Positions 1 to 9,392 of a stretch of DNA of 32,242 nt are shown here, piece after piece. The DNA comes from Leishmania donovani (lineage: Eukaryota > Euglenozoa > Kinetoplastea > Trypanosomatida > Trypanosomatidae): the NCBI RefSeq assembly GCF_000227135.1, contig NC_018243.1, forward strand, positions 167,649-199,890, written 5' to 3'. Below the pieces are notes generated by a model, which had not been told where the DNA came from, made no database searches, and was given only the letters and a program-made list of their open reading frames with translations. A program made the translations under genes and the position numbers. How positions within the stretch are numbered: position 1 is the stretch's first letter; every line of letters begins with the position of its first letter.

Positions 1-392
1 CTGTCTGCCGTGCACCAGGCGAGGCCAAACACCACACCCTACACCGCCACCTCTGACGCACACACACACGCACCTCCGGCTCCTCCTGCCACGGGCGCCC
101 GTCGTCTGGTGCGAAGCAGCCGTAGACGCGCACGGTACAGCAGTGCGCCGACTCGGTCGTCGGGGAGCACGGCCCCCCGCCTCAAGCTCTACCCACCAAC
201 AGCCGCTTCGCATGCCGCCGCGACGCCACGCAGCCCAGGACCTGACCGCCGACATCTGTAGCGATACGTCGCTCTGACCTCGCCACGTCGCAGGTGCCTG
301 AGCCTGTCACCGCCGGAGGTGGTGCGGCGTTCGGCAGGGACGGGGGAGATCCCCTGGCGTCTTGGCACACGGAGCGGGGCTGGGGTGGGGGG
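1..392. repeat. Direct repeat, copy 1 (identical to 19195-19586)
   Basis: This segment matches 19195-19586 base for base at a constant offset of 19194. The match ends in a G-run, where the two copies diverge (A at 393 against G at 19587). The left boundary lies outside the window, so the true repeat may be longer. It is non-coding, GC-rich and in a spacer. Size and setting would suit a SIDER-type short degenerate retroposon of Leishmania 3' untranslated regions, but I cannot confirm the SIDER signature by eye. SIDERs are usually diverged from one another, so perfect identity argues for a recent duplication, gene conversion or an assembly effect. Confidence 0.9.
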
Positions 393-594
393 ATGCTGGG
401 CCCTGAGATGCCGCGCGTGGAGGCGACCGCCTCCCGTCGTCAAGGTCGCTGTGGAAGAACAAGTTAAGACCGAAAAGTCAGAGGAGGGGAGAAAGAAGAT
501 GAAGGTTGAGGGGCAACGCACTTGTGCCGCTGTGTGTCAGGTGTGTCCGGTTGTCCATTGTCCGATGCCCTGGGACAGCCGGTGAGCAGGGAAA
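169..594. repeat. 426-bp sequence abutting the gap, left copy (identical to 694-1119)
   Basis: This is identical to 694-1119 at an offset of 525. The left copy runs exactly to the last base before the N run and the right copy starts at the first base after it. A suffix-prefix match of this kind is what two overlapping, unmerged contigs would produce. A real tandem duplication is the alternative. Its first part (169-392) also belongs to the direct repeat shared with 19195-19586. Confidence 0.9.
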
Positions 595-693
595 NNNNNN
601 NNNNNNNNNNNNNNNNNNNNNNNNNNNNNNNNNNNNNNNNNNNNNNNNNNNNNNNNNNNNNNNNNNNNNNNNNNNNNNNNNNNNNNNNNNNNN
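595..693. other. Assembly gap (99 N)
   Basis: A run of 99 undetermined bases. Because the flanking 426 bp are the same on both sides, the gap probably has no real missing sequence. Overlapping the contigs would remove the Ns and one repeat copy, 525 bp in total. No gene is interrupted. Confidence 0.95.
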
Positions 694-1119
694 ACGGCCC
701 CCCGCCTCAAGCTCTACCCACCAACAGCCGCTTCGCATGCCGCCGCGACGCCACGCAGCCCAGGACCTGACCGCCGACATCTGTAGCGATACGTCGCTCT
801 GACCTCGCCACGTCGCAGGTGCCTGAGCCTGTCACCGCCGGAGGTGGTGCGGCGTTCGGCAGGGACGGGGGAGATCCCCTGGCGTCTTGGCACACGGAGC
901 GGGGCTGGGGTGGGGGGATGCTGGGCCCTGAGATGCCGCGCGTGGAGGCGACCGCCTCCCGTCGTCAAGGTCGCTGTGGAAGAACAAGTTAAGACCGAAA
1001 AGTCAGAGGAGGGGAGAAAGAAGATGAAGGTTGAGGGGCAACGCACTTGTGCCGCTGTGTGTCAGGTGTGTCCGGTTGTCCATTGTCCGATGCCCTGGGA
1101 CAGCCGGTGAGCAGGGAAA
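694..1119. repeat. 426-bp sequence abutting the gap, right copy (identical to 169-594)
   Basis: Second member of the pair around the N run. After 1119 the sequence continues into unique spacer DNA. See the left copy for interpretation. Confidence 0.9.
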
Positions 1120-1885
1120 TGGGGAGGAAGGTGGGGGAGCATAGTATCAGATCCCCGTGCAATCGCAGAGGTCGTGGCACGGGAGTTGGGAAGTGGCCGC
1201 GAAAGCGGCCTCAGCGAAGCGCCATCGGCGGAGGTGGCTTCCATCCACGTATACACCCTCGACCACATGGGCATTTGAGGGTGATGTTCGCCGCCCTTAA
1301 TGTTGCTGCACATGAACGGGCTCATGCGCGTGCGAAGAGACGCTGAGACACTGACACACATGGACGAGTTACACTACGGCCGTCTCCCCAACGGCAGCCT
1401 GGTAGGAGGAAGTGGACGCGCTTGCTCGAAGGCAAGAGAAGAAGCAACCAAATCTACGCAACACGTATGCACAGAGAGGGGTAGAGGGAGGGACGGAGAG
1501 GAATGGGAGGGAGATCGACGGCGGCTGTGGACACCGTCGCAATCACCGCAACGTGGAGGACGGATCTCCCACACACGCACACGCACACACGCCTCCCCCT
1601 CCTCTCTCCTTCACGGGCAATCACAGAGAAACGAACAGGATGAGAATGCGATGAGGAACCCGGAAAAAAAAAGTGAAGGGGGCTCATCATGAGCCAAGAA
1701 GGCACCATTAAAGGGCAAGGAATACGGGCGAACCACACCGCAGCCCCACGGCACAAGTGAAGGTGGAAAGCGAACGCGGCTCTCGGTGGAAAGGGGGTGG
1801 GAGGTTGGTTAGGGGTGGGGAAGAAGACAGGGACAATGAGGAAGAAAGAAAAACAAGGAGCACGTAACAGAGAACAAGAAAGATG

Positions 1886-1910
1886 GTGTGTGTGTGTGTG
1901 TGTGTGTGTG
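1886..1910. repeat. (TG)n microsatellite
   Basis: About twelve uninterrupted TG units on the plus strand, CA on the transcribed strand. Typical of Leishmania spacers and likely length-variable between strains. Confidence 0.9.
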
Positions 1911-2621
1911 GTGAGGAATCTCCAGGCGCATAGGGTCGCGTGAAGCCTGAACAAGGAAAAGAGGGGGTGGGGGAGAGGGCGGGGGGCTCCACAAGAAGGG
2001 CCTTCAACATCAAAACCATAGCGGGTGGTGATGAAGAGAGGGAGGGAGAAGGTGGGAGGGGGCCAAGAAGAGAAAACGATGCCCCAAAGATATGCATAAT
2101 GAATACAAAATCGTGTTCACAACGCGTCCTCCCTGCTGAGTTGTCTATTCTCCCTGAAGGCGTGTATGAGTCTGTGGTGCCCCTCCGCTCGCACCCTCGA
2201 TAAAATCACTCGCATGAGTAGGCGGGCGTACGCGCATCCCCGCCCTCCTTTTTTTTACTTTGTCTGTCACCGTACGGGGGGACTTCTTGTCGCGATATCC
2301 AAGAGAGGGGTGCTGGAAGCGGGGGGAGGGTTGACAGTGACTCGATGCCTCGAGATCGGAAATGAGCCGAAGATGAAAGCGGCGTGAAGAGACATGGTTC
2401 ATTGCAGCGGGTCGGTTCGAGCGGCAGGGGCGGGGCCGTGACGCACACATCCCGGCCCCGCATCGTTTTCTATCGCTGTTCGACTATCGGTGCGCCTTTC
2501 ATTCGCGTCGCCAACCTTACCAAGAAAGGACTTACGACGTTCTGAAAAGGAAGAGCTGGCGTAAGCGAAACCGAAACAGAGGAAGAGCGGGGAGAGGGGA
2601 AGGGAGGAAACAGGAGGACTT

Positions 2622-2663
2622 CTGCTGCACCGGTGCGCACACCGCAAACTGCCGGTGCAGCAG
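2622..2663. repeat. 12-bp perfect inverted repeat (hairpin)
   Basis: CTGCTGCACCGG at 2622-2633 is the exact reverse complement of CCGGTGCAGCAG at 2652-2663, with an 18-base loop. It lies about 1.35 kb downstream of the stop codon of the first amastin-like gene on the transcribed strand, so it could form in a long 3' untranslated region or in discarded intergenic RNA. No function can be assigned from sequence. Confidence 0.8.
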
Positions 2664-4009
2664 CGCAGGGAAGCAAACCGAAAAAAAAAGAGGGGAGGGG
2701 AGAGGCGCACGCCACGCACCGTGACTTGGCTGTGTACGCTCACTTGCTTGTCTGAATTTTGTGTGGGCTGAGGCGTGTGCAGGCGGGTGTGAGTGCAGTA
2801 CACGTATGATGCTACTATACTCACAAGATCGAAGTGAGCGTTTCGTATTCTCCCTCTCCCCACCCCCTCTCCCTCCCTTGCAAGCGCTTCACACGCGCAC
2901 GGCTCACCTAGGAGGGCCAGCCTGGAGCTCTGCCCCGCCGCCACACGACGTGCGCGCCTCCGCCTCCAGCTCTCTGATGATGCGAAAGAAAGGAGACAAA
3001 AACGATAAAAAAGCGAACGAGGATGCGCACGGGCACAGCGCGACAGAAATGAAGTGAGCGGCTTGCGCAGCGGGTAAAGGTGAGTGCTCACGCGCAGCGA
3101 TTTGAGACACTATCGCTTGCTGTCATGAGCGTGCCTTCACACACACACACACAAACACAGAGAGAAGAGAGGGGGGCGGAGACGGGCCCACATATGCCTG
3201 CACACATGCCCGCGTCACAGCTTCCGTTATGGCAGCAGTGCATAAGGAAAGGGGCACGAAGCACAAGCGCTGCAAGAGGCGGCCACATGCCCGCCTTGCA
3301 AGCGGGTCTCAATGTACCCGTGCATGTGCGCGGAGGGGTGCGTGTGGTGCGGAAAGAAGTACGTAAACGGTGCGCATGCACGTTGAGGGCCACAGAAAGG
3401 TGCCCACGCGCGCCGCTCCGTGTCGTCAAAAATGGACGGGGAGGAGAAAGATGGAAAGAGTACAGTGAGGAAGGAGGTGAAAACGAATCGAAGAGGAAAA
3501 CAAGGCGAGCCAAAGAGGGGATGGAGGAATGGCGAGAGGGAAGGGGAGGGGGAGAAAGAGACAAGAAATGCAGTGACCACACCCACCCACCCACATACTC
3601 GCACGCGTGTGCGTCTCCCTCCACAATCACATGACGAGAACCTTCCCCTCCTCTTCCTCCTTCTCCTCCCCCCTCCCCCCAAAACACCCGAAAACAAAAA
3701 AGGATAACGGCCGAGTGCGCCTCACAGGGCCGAACGAAGTGCTGGGAGAGGCACCGAGTGTCCCCCTCCCGCCTTCCCTCCCCCTCTAAGGTGAAGGGAA
3801 GCAACAACTGCGCGAGAGGGAGAGAGAAACAGAAGCGAGTAGACGAAAACGGAACGCAGCAGCGGTGGGCGGACGAATGAAGGTAGTGAGGAAGCCACAA
3901 ACATGAAAAAAAAAAAAAGAAACCAACAGAATAGATGTATAGTCGAGTAAGCCTGCACGCGTACTGGGGGAGGAGGGGGAATGCACGCACACACGCCTCA
4001 CTGTTTCGC

Positions 4010-4609
4010 TCACTCGTAGTCGTCGTCCTTGCTCTCCTTACTGCAGCACAGGGTGGAGCAGCAGAGCGCAAAGCCAACGATAAAACAGAGGAGCGCGCCA
4101 CCGGTTGCGACGCACAGCAAGTAGAAGCCTTCCGCCAGCTGATATCCGTCTTCCTTAGCCGCCGGTATCTGCGTCTTCTCGCCAGGGCAGAGCGTCGTCA
4201 AGTAGGTGCACACAATCAAGCCCAAGGTTGCGCCGCAGCAAGCCAGTGATACGAACGACGTGAAGGTGCTCGTGACGGCGAGGCCGTCATTGTAGCGTGC
4301 GTTGATCCAGCACGCGGTGAGAAAGGCAGAAGACGCGATAAAGGCGGTCGCGGCCACAGACAGCGCGGCCGTCACCGTGTAGTAGACCTGCCCCTGGAGG
4401 CACTGCAGGTGATACGAGTACGTCCGGATTATCTCCACGTCCGGCGTCTCTTTGGCCGGCGTGGATGACTGGCGGTACCAGAAATATACGGTGTTCGTTG
4501 TGTCGGTGCCGGCATCTACCTTGCGGAACACGGGGAACAAAATAGAGCACGTCGCACACGCTGTGAAGAGCATGAGCAGCATGAAGACGAATACGCGGCA
4601 GCACTTCAT
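4010..4609 (-). CDS. Amastin-like tetraspanning membrane protein (199 aa)
   Basis: A 199-residue protein with four predicted membrane helices (about residues 3-25, 72-100, 108-136 and 160-188). A hydrophilic first loop and a short acidic C-terminal tail ending SKDDDYE complete it. This is the amastin layout: small surface proteins of trypanosomatids. It is clearly related to the gene at 8702-9370: both begin M-x-x-C-R, share an LFT-x-C...SIL-x-P-x-FRK stretch after helix 1, an FWY in loop 1, and a GY-x-L-x-EGF-x-LLC-x-A-x-GG motif opening helix 4. The Cys/Gly residues of the classical amastin signature are not seen in loop 1, so this is a divergent or amastin-like member. I start at ATG 4609. 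The frame stays open to GTG at 4636, but GTG is not a credible eukaryotic start, and 4609 aligns with the paralogue's start. Substrate or partner is unknown. Confidence 0.78.
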   Translation of the reverse strand: MKCCRVFVFMLLMLFTACATCSILFPVFRKVDAGTDTTNTVYFWYRQSSTPAKETPDVEIIRTYSYHLQCLQGQVYYTVTAALSVAATAFIASSAFLTACWINARYNDGLAVTSTFTSFVSLACCGATLGLIVCTYLTTLCPGEKTQIPAAKEDGYQLAEGFYLLCVATGGALLCFIVGFALCCSTLCCSKESKDDDYE

Positions 4610-4675
4610 TGTCGCTGATGTTCGGGTGGGCTGCACTGGGCTACAGATTCAGATGAGCTTCGGTTGTTTGGTCTG

Positions 4676-4677
4676 CT
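4676..4677 (-). promoter_or_regulatory. Predicted trans-splice acceptor for the first amastin-like gene
   Basis: On the minus strand a pyrimidine-rich tract with a run of Cs (about 4678-4710) ends in an AG about 66 bases before the ATG at 4609. This fits a spliced-leader acceptor. Other AGs lie closer to the ATG, so the assignment is an inference. Confidence 0.4.
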
Positions 4678-5138
4678 GGGAGTGTGATGGGGGGAGGCAG
4701 GTCGCGCGTGCAGCGAGGAGATGGGTGTGCCACTTAGAGCTGAAAAAATGGGAGGCTGTCGAAGGATGGCGTTTGATGGAGCTTAGGCACCCTTATATGC
4801 ACACACGCATATATATATACATATGTGCGTGTGGGGAGGGGGCGAGGAAAGCACGAAAAACGAAAGAAAGAGAGTGGGGAGACGCAGATCGAAGCGGTGG
4901 CTGAAGGCGTTGCGCCATGCGCACATAGAGCGGCCACGCCAACGAGAGCAAACCCCGTGGGAGCGATGCAACGGCATGACGGGCACGAGACGCTTTCTTT
5001 CTTTTTCCTCCTCGGCGTGTGTCCGTTCGCCCACGGGCAGGTCAACCACACTACACGCATGCAGCCACAGTCGACCTAGGCCTGCTGCACATCGGCTGTG
5101 CCAAGGGAGCCGGGCCAGCCAGCGCCGTCTGGCGCCGC

Positions 5139-5290
5139 TCAGCCCACCGTCATGTCACTACATGCAGCGCAGGCCACGCCCACAATCGCGTTCAGCACCA
5201 CTGCAACGCGGCCAAGATACAAAAACAGCAGGCGGATGCCTCTACTCGTTCCTTCGCCGGCAAGATTCGTAGTGAGCGGGTACAAACGCC
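5139..5290 (-). pseudogene. Probable relict of an amastin-like C-terminus
   Basis: About 49 codons end in TGA at 5139. They encode a hydrophobic helix with an L-x-x-IVG-x-A...CS pattern, preceded by an LTT...GE-x-T stretch. Both resemble the last third of the 4010-4609 protein, around its LTTLCPGEKT and LLCFIVGFALCCS stretches. No start codon or earlier helices can be joined in frame, so it would be a broken fragment. The match is short and could be chance. The neighbouring, clearer pseudogene at 5620-6165 makes a family relict more likely. Confidence 0.35.
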
Positions 5291-5392
5291 GTCATGGCCG
5301 CACGCCTCTTCCGCACACCGCCGTCCCAGCCCGCCGAAACGCCAAGAGTCCGCCAGCCGTACCCGACGGCAGGCTGCCGGCTGCGTGGCCTC

Positions 5393-5415
5393 CCCCACAC
5401 CGAGCGCGTGTGGGG
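5393..5415. repeat. 8-bp GC-rich inverted repeat
   Basis: CCCCACAC at 5393-5400 pairs with GTGTGGGG at 5408-5415 around a 7-base loop, between the two decayed amastin-like pieces. It is short, and no function is claimed. Confidence 0.6.
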
Positions 5416-5619
5416 CCCTGACACCGTGCTGAGGTGCCCCGCATCATCAGGGAACTACGCACTCGCACAAAGAAAAGGGTCAGTCGCGCGAAGTAGGCAG
5501 TAGAGAGCGAGAGGAACAGCGAGGACGGCATGCTACACAACAGTGAGAGAAGCGGGGTTTGGTGGCGTGCAGAGGCGCGGTGCTGATTTTGCAGGAGTTC
5601 GCGTTGTCGTTACTGTCGG

Positions 5620-6165
5620 GGGCGGCGGCGATGTAGCCGCGGTAACAGTGCCCAATCCCTTCCAGAAGGAGCGTCATCAGGCAACCACCCGTGGCGGCAT
5701 AGAGCAGGCCAAAGCGATCCAACAGCCTACACGTGGACTTCTGTGGTGAATTCAGCACTGCCAATGTTCGTCACGGACACGTGCACAGGCAGAGCAAGGG
5801 TAACGGCGCAGTAGGCGGAGGCCCCGACGGTCAAAAAAAAAAAGCGTGATGGCGCCGAGGCAGTCGGGGTGCTTGCGTGGGGTTCAGCACGCGATGAGCA
5901 GCACTATGATGGCGTCCAGACAAGCCCCGTCGACGGACGAGGTCGCCTCGACAGTGTAGAAGGTGTACTACTCGGCGCTCGCGCCGTGGTGGATGATCAG
6001 CATGCCTCCCCGTTCGTCGACGTCACCGTCTCGCCGTATCAGTGGTGTACCGTGAAGCGGGTCTTGCCAACGTGCACATGTGTGGTCCCGCAGCGGAGCT
6101 GTGGAAACAATACGGAGCACGCCGCCCAAGCAGTAAATCCCATTGAGGCGATCTGCAGAAGGACG
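5620..6165 (-). pseudogene. Frameshifted amastin-like pseudogene
   Basis: Pieces of an amastin-like protein occur in the right order on the minus strand but in different frames with stops between them. Near 6044-6146 an MGFTAWAACSVLFP stretch matches the LMLFTACATCSILFP of the intact gene at 4010-4609. Near 5890-5968 a YTFYTVEATSS...IIVLLIAC stretch, ending in a stop, matches its second helix (VYYTVTAALS...FLTACW). Near 5730-5830 a SAYCAVTLAL piece resembles ACCGATLGLI of helix 3. Near 5640-5725 an LLYAATGG piece matches LLCVATGG of helix 4. An A11 run at 5833-5844, absent from the intact copy, is one plausible frameshift site. Length and order match a whole gene of about 200 codons, so this is a decayed duplicate. 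Confidence 0.72.
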
Positions 6166-6385
6166 CGCAAGTGCGCCGCTGCTCGTCGTGCGAGTGTGCT
6201 CCTGTCTGTCGAGGAGAGGGCGTATCGGATGTGAGTGCGATGAAGTCGGCTGCTGCAGCAGCAACACAAAGAAACTGTGAGGAAGTGCTACGTTGAAGAG
6301 CAAAGGAGGGAGAGAAGGCGGGGGAGGGGGGTGGCAGATGAGTAGTCCCCCTGGGGAACGCGAGAAAGTGGTCATGCTCTGCAAA

Positions 6386-6412
6386 TGTGTGTGTGTGTGT
6401 GTGTGTGTGTGT
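6386..6412. repeat. (TG)n microsatellite
   Basis: Thirteen or so perfect TG units upstream (on the transcribed strand) of the amastin-like pseudogene. It is one of several dinucleotide tracts in this cluster and a possible recombination or slippage site. Confidence 0.9.
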
Positions 6413-7396
6413 ATCGATACTTCGGTGTGTAAGGGTGTCACTGCCGTTGACGTTTTGCGTGAGAGGAAGAAGAGTCATGAAAGAACGAGAGGAGAAGCTG
6501 CCCAGAATAGAAGAGCACAATCAGTTACGCGCATGTGCACGTCGCCGTGAAGACATGTATCTGGACATCACTTAGAGTGCAGGAGCCCTGCGTCAGAGCA
6601 GCAGCAGCAGCAGCGATACTGGACAGCAGTACCTGCATGCTCGGGCGGCTCGCGTCCGTCAAAGTCCATAAAGCGTCTCGCAAGAGGAAAAGAGAGAGCA
6701 GCCCCTCCTCCCCTCCCCAGACCTCGGCGCTTACCTTTGCTCGTCTCGGCCACTGTGCCACGCATGTGGTGGTGTGCCCACACGCCAAGCGACACCATCA
6801 CGCCACGGCTGATGGACGGGCACACATGCGAGCATGTCACGCTGTGTGTGTATGTGTGTATGCATGTGTGTGTGTGTGTGTGTGTGTTTTTGCCGTGTGC
6901 GTGTGTGTAGGTATGGTTCCCTTCCTCTCTTCCTTCACCGTTCGCTGAGTGCGCGTGCGCGTGTGCTAATACCCGCACAGATACACGTATATGGCTCGCT
7001 AGCTAGCCAGCTGCAGGAGGTGTGGTGAGCCGTGGGTTGGCGGCGCGCGTACGGGCATGGGGGCTCTCACACCTCATGGAGATGCCCCTTCGTTGGGTTC
7101 CTGTTTCAAAGGCGGGAGGGAAAAGAAAAACGACTTACACACACACACACATACACACAAGGTAAAACGAGCCGAATCACTGTATGGCTTAAGTGCAGCA
7201 AGGCAACAAGCAAGAGAAAGAAAGGACGAGAGGGGCACAGATGGTGAGCGGCCGAGTGCCCAGGACGAAGCACACACACAACCTACCCACACACACACAC
7301 ATCTCTCGAAAATGTACGCAAGCAGACAGAAATAGTTGACCGTACACGAGACGTAGATGATGGCCACGGCGACAAACACGACGATGATGCCATCGA

Positions 7397-7398
7397 CT
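7397..7398 (-). promoter_or_regulatory. Candidate splice acceptor without an obvious gene
   Basis: On the minus strand an almost uninterrupted pyrimidine tract (about 7399-7430) ends in AG, followed three bases later by an ATG. That ATG opens only a 36-codon frame. The signal resembles a real spliced-leader acceptor in strength, but its product is unclear. Confidence 0.3.
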
Positions 7399-8701
7399 GA
7401 AGAGAGAGAAGGAAGAAGCAACAATAAGGCGGACGATGAGGATGAGGAGGAGGCAAATGCGTAAAAGAATGCATGCACGCACACAGAAAACAGGCATAGC
7501 TACCTAGCTACAGCAAGCAAGAAAAAGGAAGAAGCAGCCATCATCATCATCCTCAGCACCGCAATGAAATAAAGGGAGAGGGAAAGGCAGAGGCAGTCGC
7601 CCATTGGGCACAAGCATGTGAGTTCAACCCAGTGCTGTGTCCGTCCCCGCGTCGCTGTCGTGGATAGCGATATGCAACTCTCAACGCACATGGAAACGGC
7701 ACCGCCACGACAACGGCAGCACCGCTGGCGGAACATTTTAGAAGAAGGGGGTGTGGGGGAGGATCGTCCTTTGGATGTAGAGCACAGAACGATCCTTAAC
7801 AGAAACGAGCAACACGCACAATGCAGGCGCAGGCACACACACACACACGCACGCACGCATGCGCATGGCATTCACAACGTGTATGGTGCCTTAGCCTTGT
7901 CGCGTGCGTCTTTATACGTATCCTCTTCGCCTCCCTCGTTCGGCCGACCCGCGCGATATGTGCATCGCTGTGCCTCTGGAGGCGAGCGAGGAAGAGACGA
8001 AGGGGGGGAAGGGGGGATCCCTCTCTGTCGGTCTGTCCTGGGCGAACAAGCAAAGGTTCCCATCGCTCCATACGGAAAGAGGAAGCAGGTGAGCAGGAGA
8101 GGGAGAGGGAAAGGATCAGAGTAAAAAAAAAAGCATGAGATGCCGTCACCGGTTCTACAGTGTTGTTGTGTACATGCGCGTCGGAACTGTTGGTTGTAGA
8201 AAGAGGAGGGATGGGGTGGGGTGCAGCCAGGGCAAGAGGCAGAGAGAGAGAAAGAGAAACAGATGATGATGGGGAGAGGGCGCGGGGCATGTGTGCAGTG
8301 ATGCCACCGACCCCTACCGCACCCGACCACCACCAAGAACCGAAAGAAAAAACGCTGGAGAACGTGTGAGCCGTGACGCATCGGCAAGTGAAGAGGAGGC
8401 AACAAAAACAAAGCAGCGCGTACCAACAGCGGAGAATCAGATGAGGAGGAGGAGGGAGATGCGGCTGCTACGACGAGCAACACCCGCACAGAAACGAGGG
8501 GGGAGCGGGAGCGGCACTTCGAGCCTGTACGGCGGCGGTGTGGCAATGTGCCTGTGCCTGTGCCTGTGTGCGTGTGTGTGTCTCTGCGTCACTTGTTGTG
8601 TGCGCGTGTCGATACCTGTCTTGCATGGGAGCAGGTGCGGCACCGCCTCCACACCCCCTCCCTCGGAAACGGCAGAACAAGTTACGCTTCGCCATGTTCT
8701 T

Positions 8702-9370
8702 CTACGAGCTGTGAGTGGCGCTCAGATATGCACCGCTATTTGGGAGGTTGTTGCTGTCGGTTTTTCTGCCGTGATCCTGCCCACAGGGCTGCGACCGCGA
8801 TCGGCATTCGCAGCAGAGACACACCACCAGCGTTATGAACATGAGCAAGAAGCCGCCGACGGCGATGCACAGGAGGAAGAAGCCCTCCACAAGACGGTAG
8901 CCATTCTTCTGCGGGGCCTGCAGGTAGGCCTCGGTCTGGTTGACGCAGAAGTCTTGTTTGAAGACGACCGTTGACGCAGCCAGCACCACCATTGAGAACA
9001 GCATGGCGAAAATGGACAGCACGAGGGAGGTGACGCTGATGCAGATGCTGTATCCGGCCGTCGTCCAGCAGGCGAGCATGAGGCATGCAACAACGGCGAC
9101 CCCGGCGGCCATCAGGGACAAGGCCGACATCAAAAGGAAGAGCGCCCTAGCCTTCAGGCACAACAAATTTCGTGTGTAGAAGCGTATAATCAAATCCTCG
9201 GGAGGGGAGTCGGAGGTCCTGACCGTCTCGTTGTACCAGAAGAATACTCTGCGCATCGCCATGTCGGTGTCATTCGATTCTTTACGGAATATAGGGAGGA
9301 GTATCGAGGCGATGATGCACCCGGTGAACAACACCATGAGGATCAGCAAGATAAAGCGACACCAGAGCAT
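8702..9370 (-). CDS. Amastin-like tetraspanning membrane protein (222 aa)
   Basis: A 222-residue paralogue of the 4010-4609 protein. Four membrane helices are visible (about residues 4-27, 74-103, 112-135 and 163-190). The N-terminus M-L-W-C-R, the LFTGC...SILLPIFRK stretch, the FFWYNE in loop 1 and the GYRLVEGFFLLC of helix 4 all align with it. Loop 1 contains a possible N-glycosylation site (NET) and the second outer loop another (NQT). A Cys-rich juxtamembrane VVCLCCECR is followed by a polar tail about 30 residues longer than in the paralogue. The Cys/Gly positions of the classical amastin signature are missing. It is presumably a plasma-membrane or secretory-pathway protein; stage regulation through its 3' untranslated region would be typical of amastins but is not shown here. 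Confidence 0.78.
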   Translation of the reverse strand: MLWCRFILLILMVLFTGCIIASILLPIFRKESNDTDMAMRRVFFWYNETVRTSDSPPEDLIIRFYTRNLLCLKARALFLLMSALSLMAAGVAVVACLMLACWTTAGYSICISVTSLVLSIFAMLFSMVVLAASTVVFKQDFCVNQTEAYLQAPQKNGYRLVEGFFLLCIAVGGFLLMFITLVVCLCCECRSRSQPCGQDHGRKTDSNNLPNSGAYLSATHSS

Positions 9371-9390
9371 GGTGGTGTGCGATCAAAGAC

Positions 9391-9392
9391 CT
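9391..9392 (-). promoter_or_regulatory. Predicted trans-splice acceptor for the second amastin-like gene
   Basis: A long pyrimidine tract including a T6 run (about 9393-9440 on the transcribed strand) ends in CCAG, 20 bases before the ATG at 9370. It is among the clearest acceptor candidates in the window. Confidence 0.5.

Larger units (their letters stand above)
1120..4009. other. Spacer downstream of the first amastin-like gene; no gene seen
   Basis: These 2.9 kb hold no reading frame with Leishmania-like codon use. The open frames present are low-complexity products of CA repeats and of long purine tracts on the plus strand (for example 1640-2090, 2560-2720 and 3420-3560). On the transcribed minus strand those purine tracts are pyrimidine-rich, which suits trans-splicing and polyadenylation signals and long 3' untranslated regions. 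The spacer includes a TG microsatellite near 1886-1910, a small hairpin at 1195-1210 and a strong hairpin at 2622-2663. Confidence 0.6.
6166..8701. other. Long spacer downstream of the second amastin-like gene; no convincing gene
   Basis: These 2.5 kb are rich in CA/TG repeats (6386-6412, 6865-6887, 7138-7152) and plus-strand purine tracts. Most open frames code for low-complexity peptides. One stretch near 7310-7400 on the minus strand has a run of about 30 codons with high third-position GC and a hydrophobic product. It is preceded by a strong pyrimidine tract and AG but has no in-frame ATG. It is treated as a finding, not a gene. Confidence 0.5.

Noticed and set aside
1..1119. Identical short proteins predicted in the repeats around the gap
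   Set aside because: They are the same non-coding repeat translated two or three times, and similarity between them reflects the DNA repeat only.
1195..1210. GGCCGC-GAAA-GCGGCC hairpin with a GNRA loop
   Set aside because: The GAAA loop is on the plus strand. The transcribed strand would have a TTTC loop, and a 6-bp stem alone is common by chance.
3088..4101. Minus-strand open frame of 337 codons
   Set aside because: Low-complexity Phe/Ser/Leu/Pro product of the pyrimidine-rich complement of purine tracts. It overlaps the real amastin-like gene in another frame.
4610..4636. N-terminal extension of the first amastin-like protein by nine residues
   Set aside because: The first codon would be GTG, which is not a normal eukaryotic start. 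ATG 4609 aligns with the start of the paralogue.
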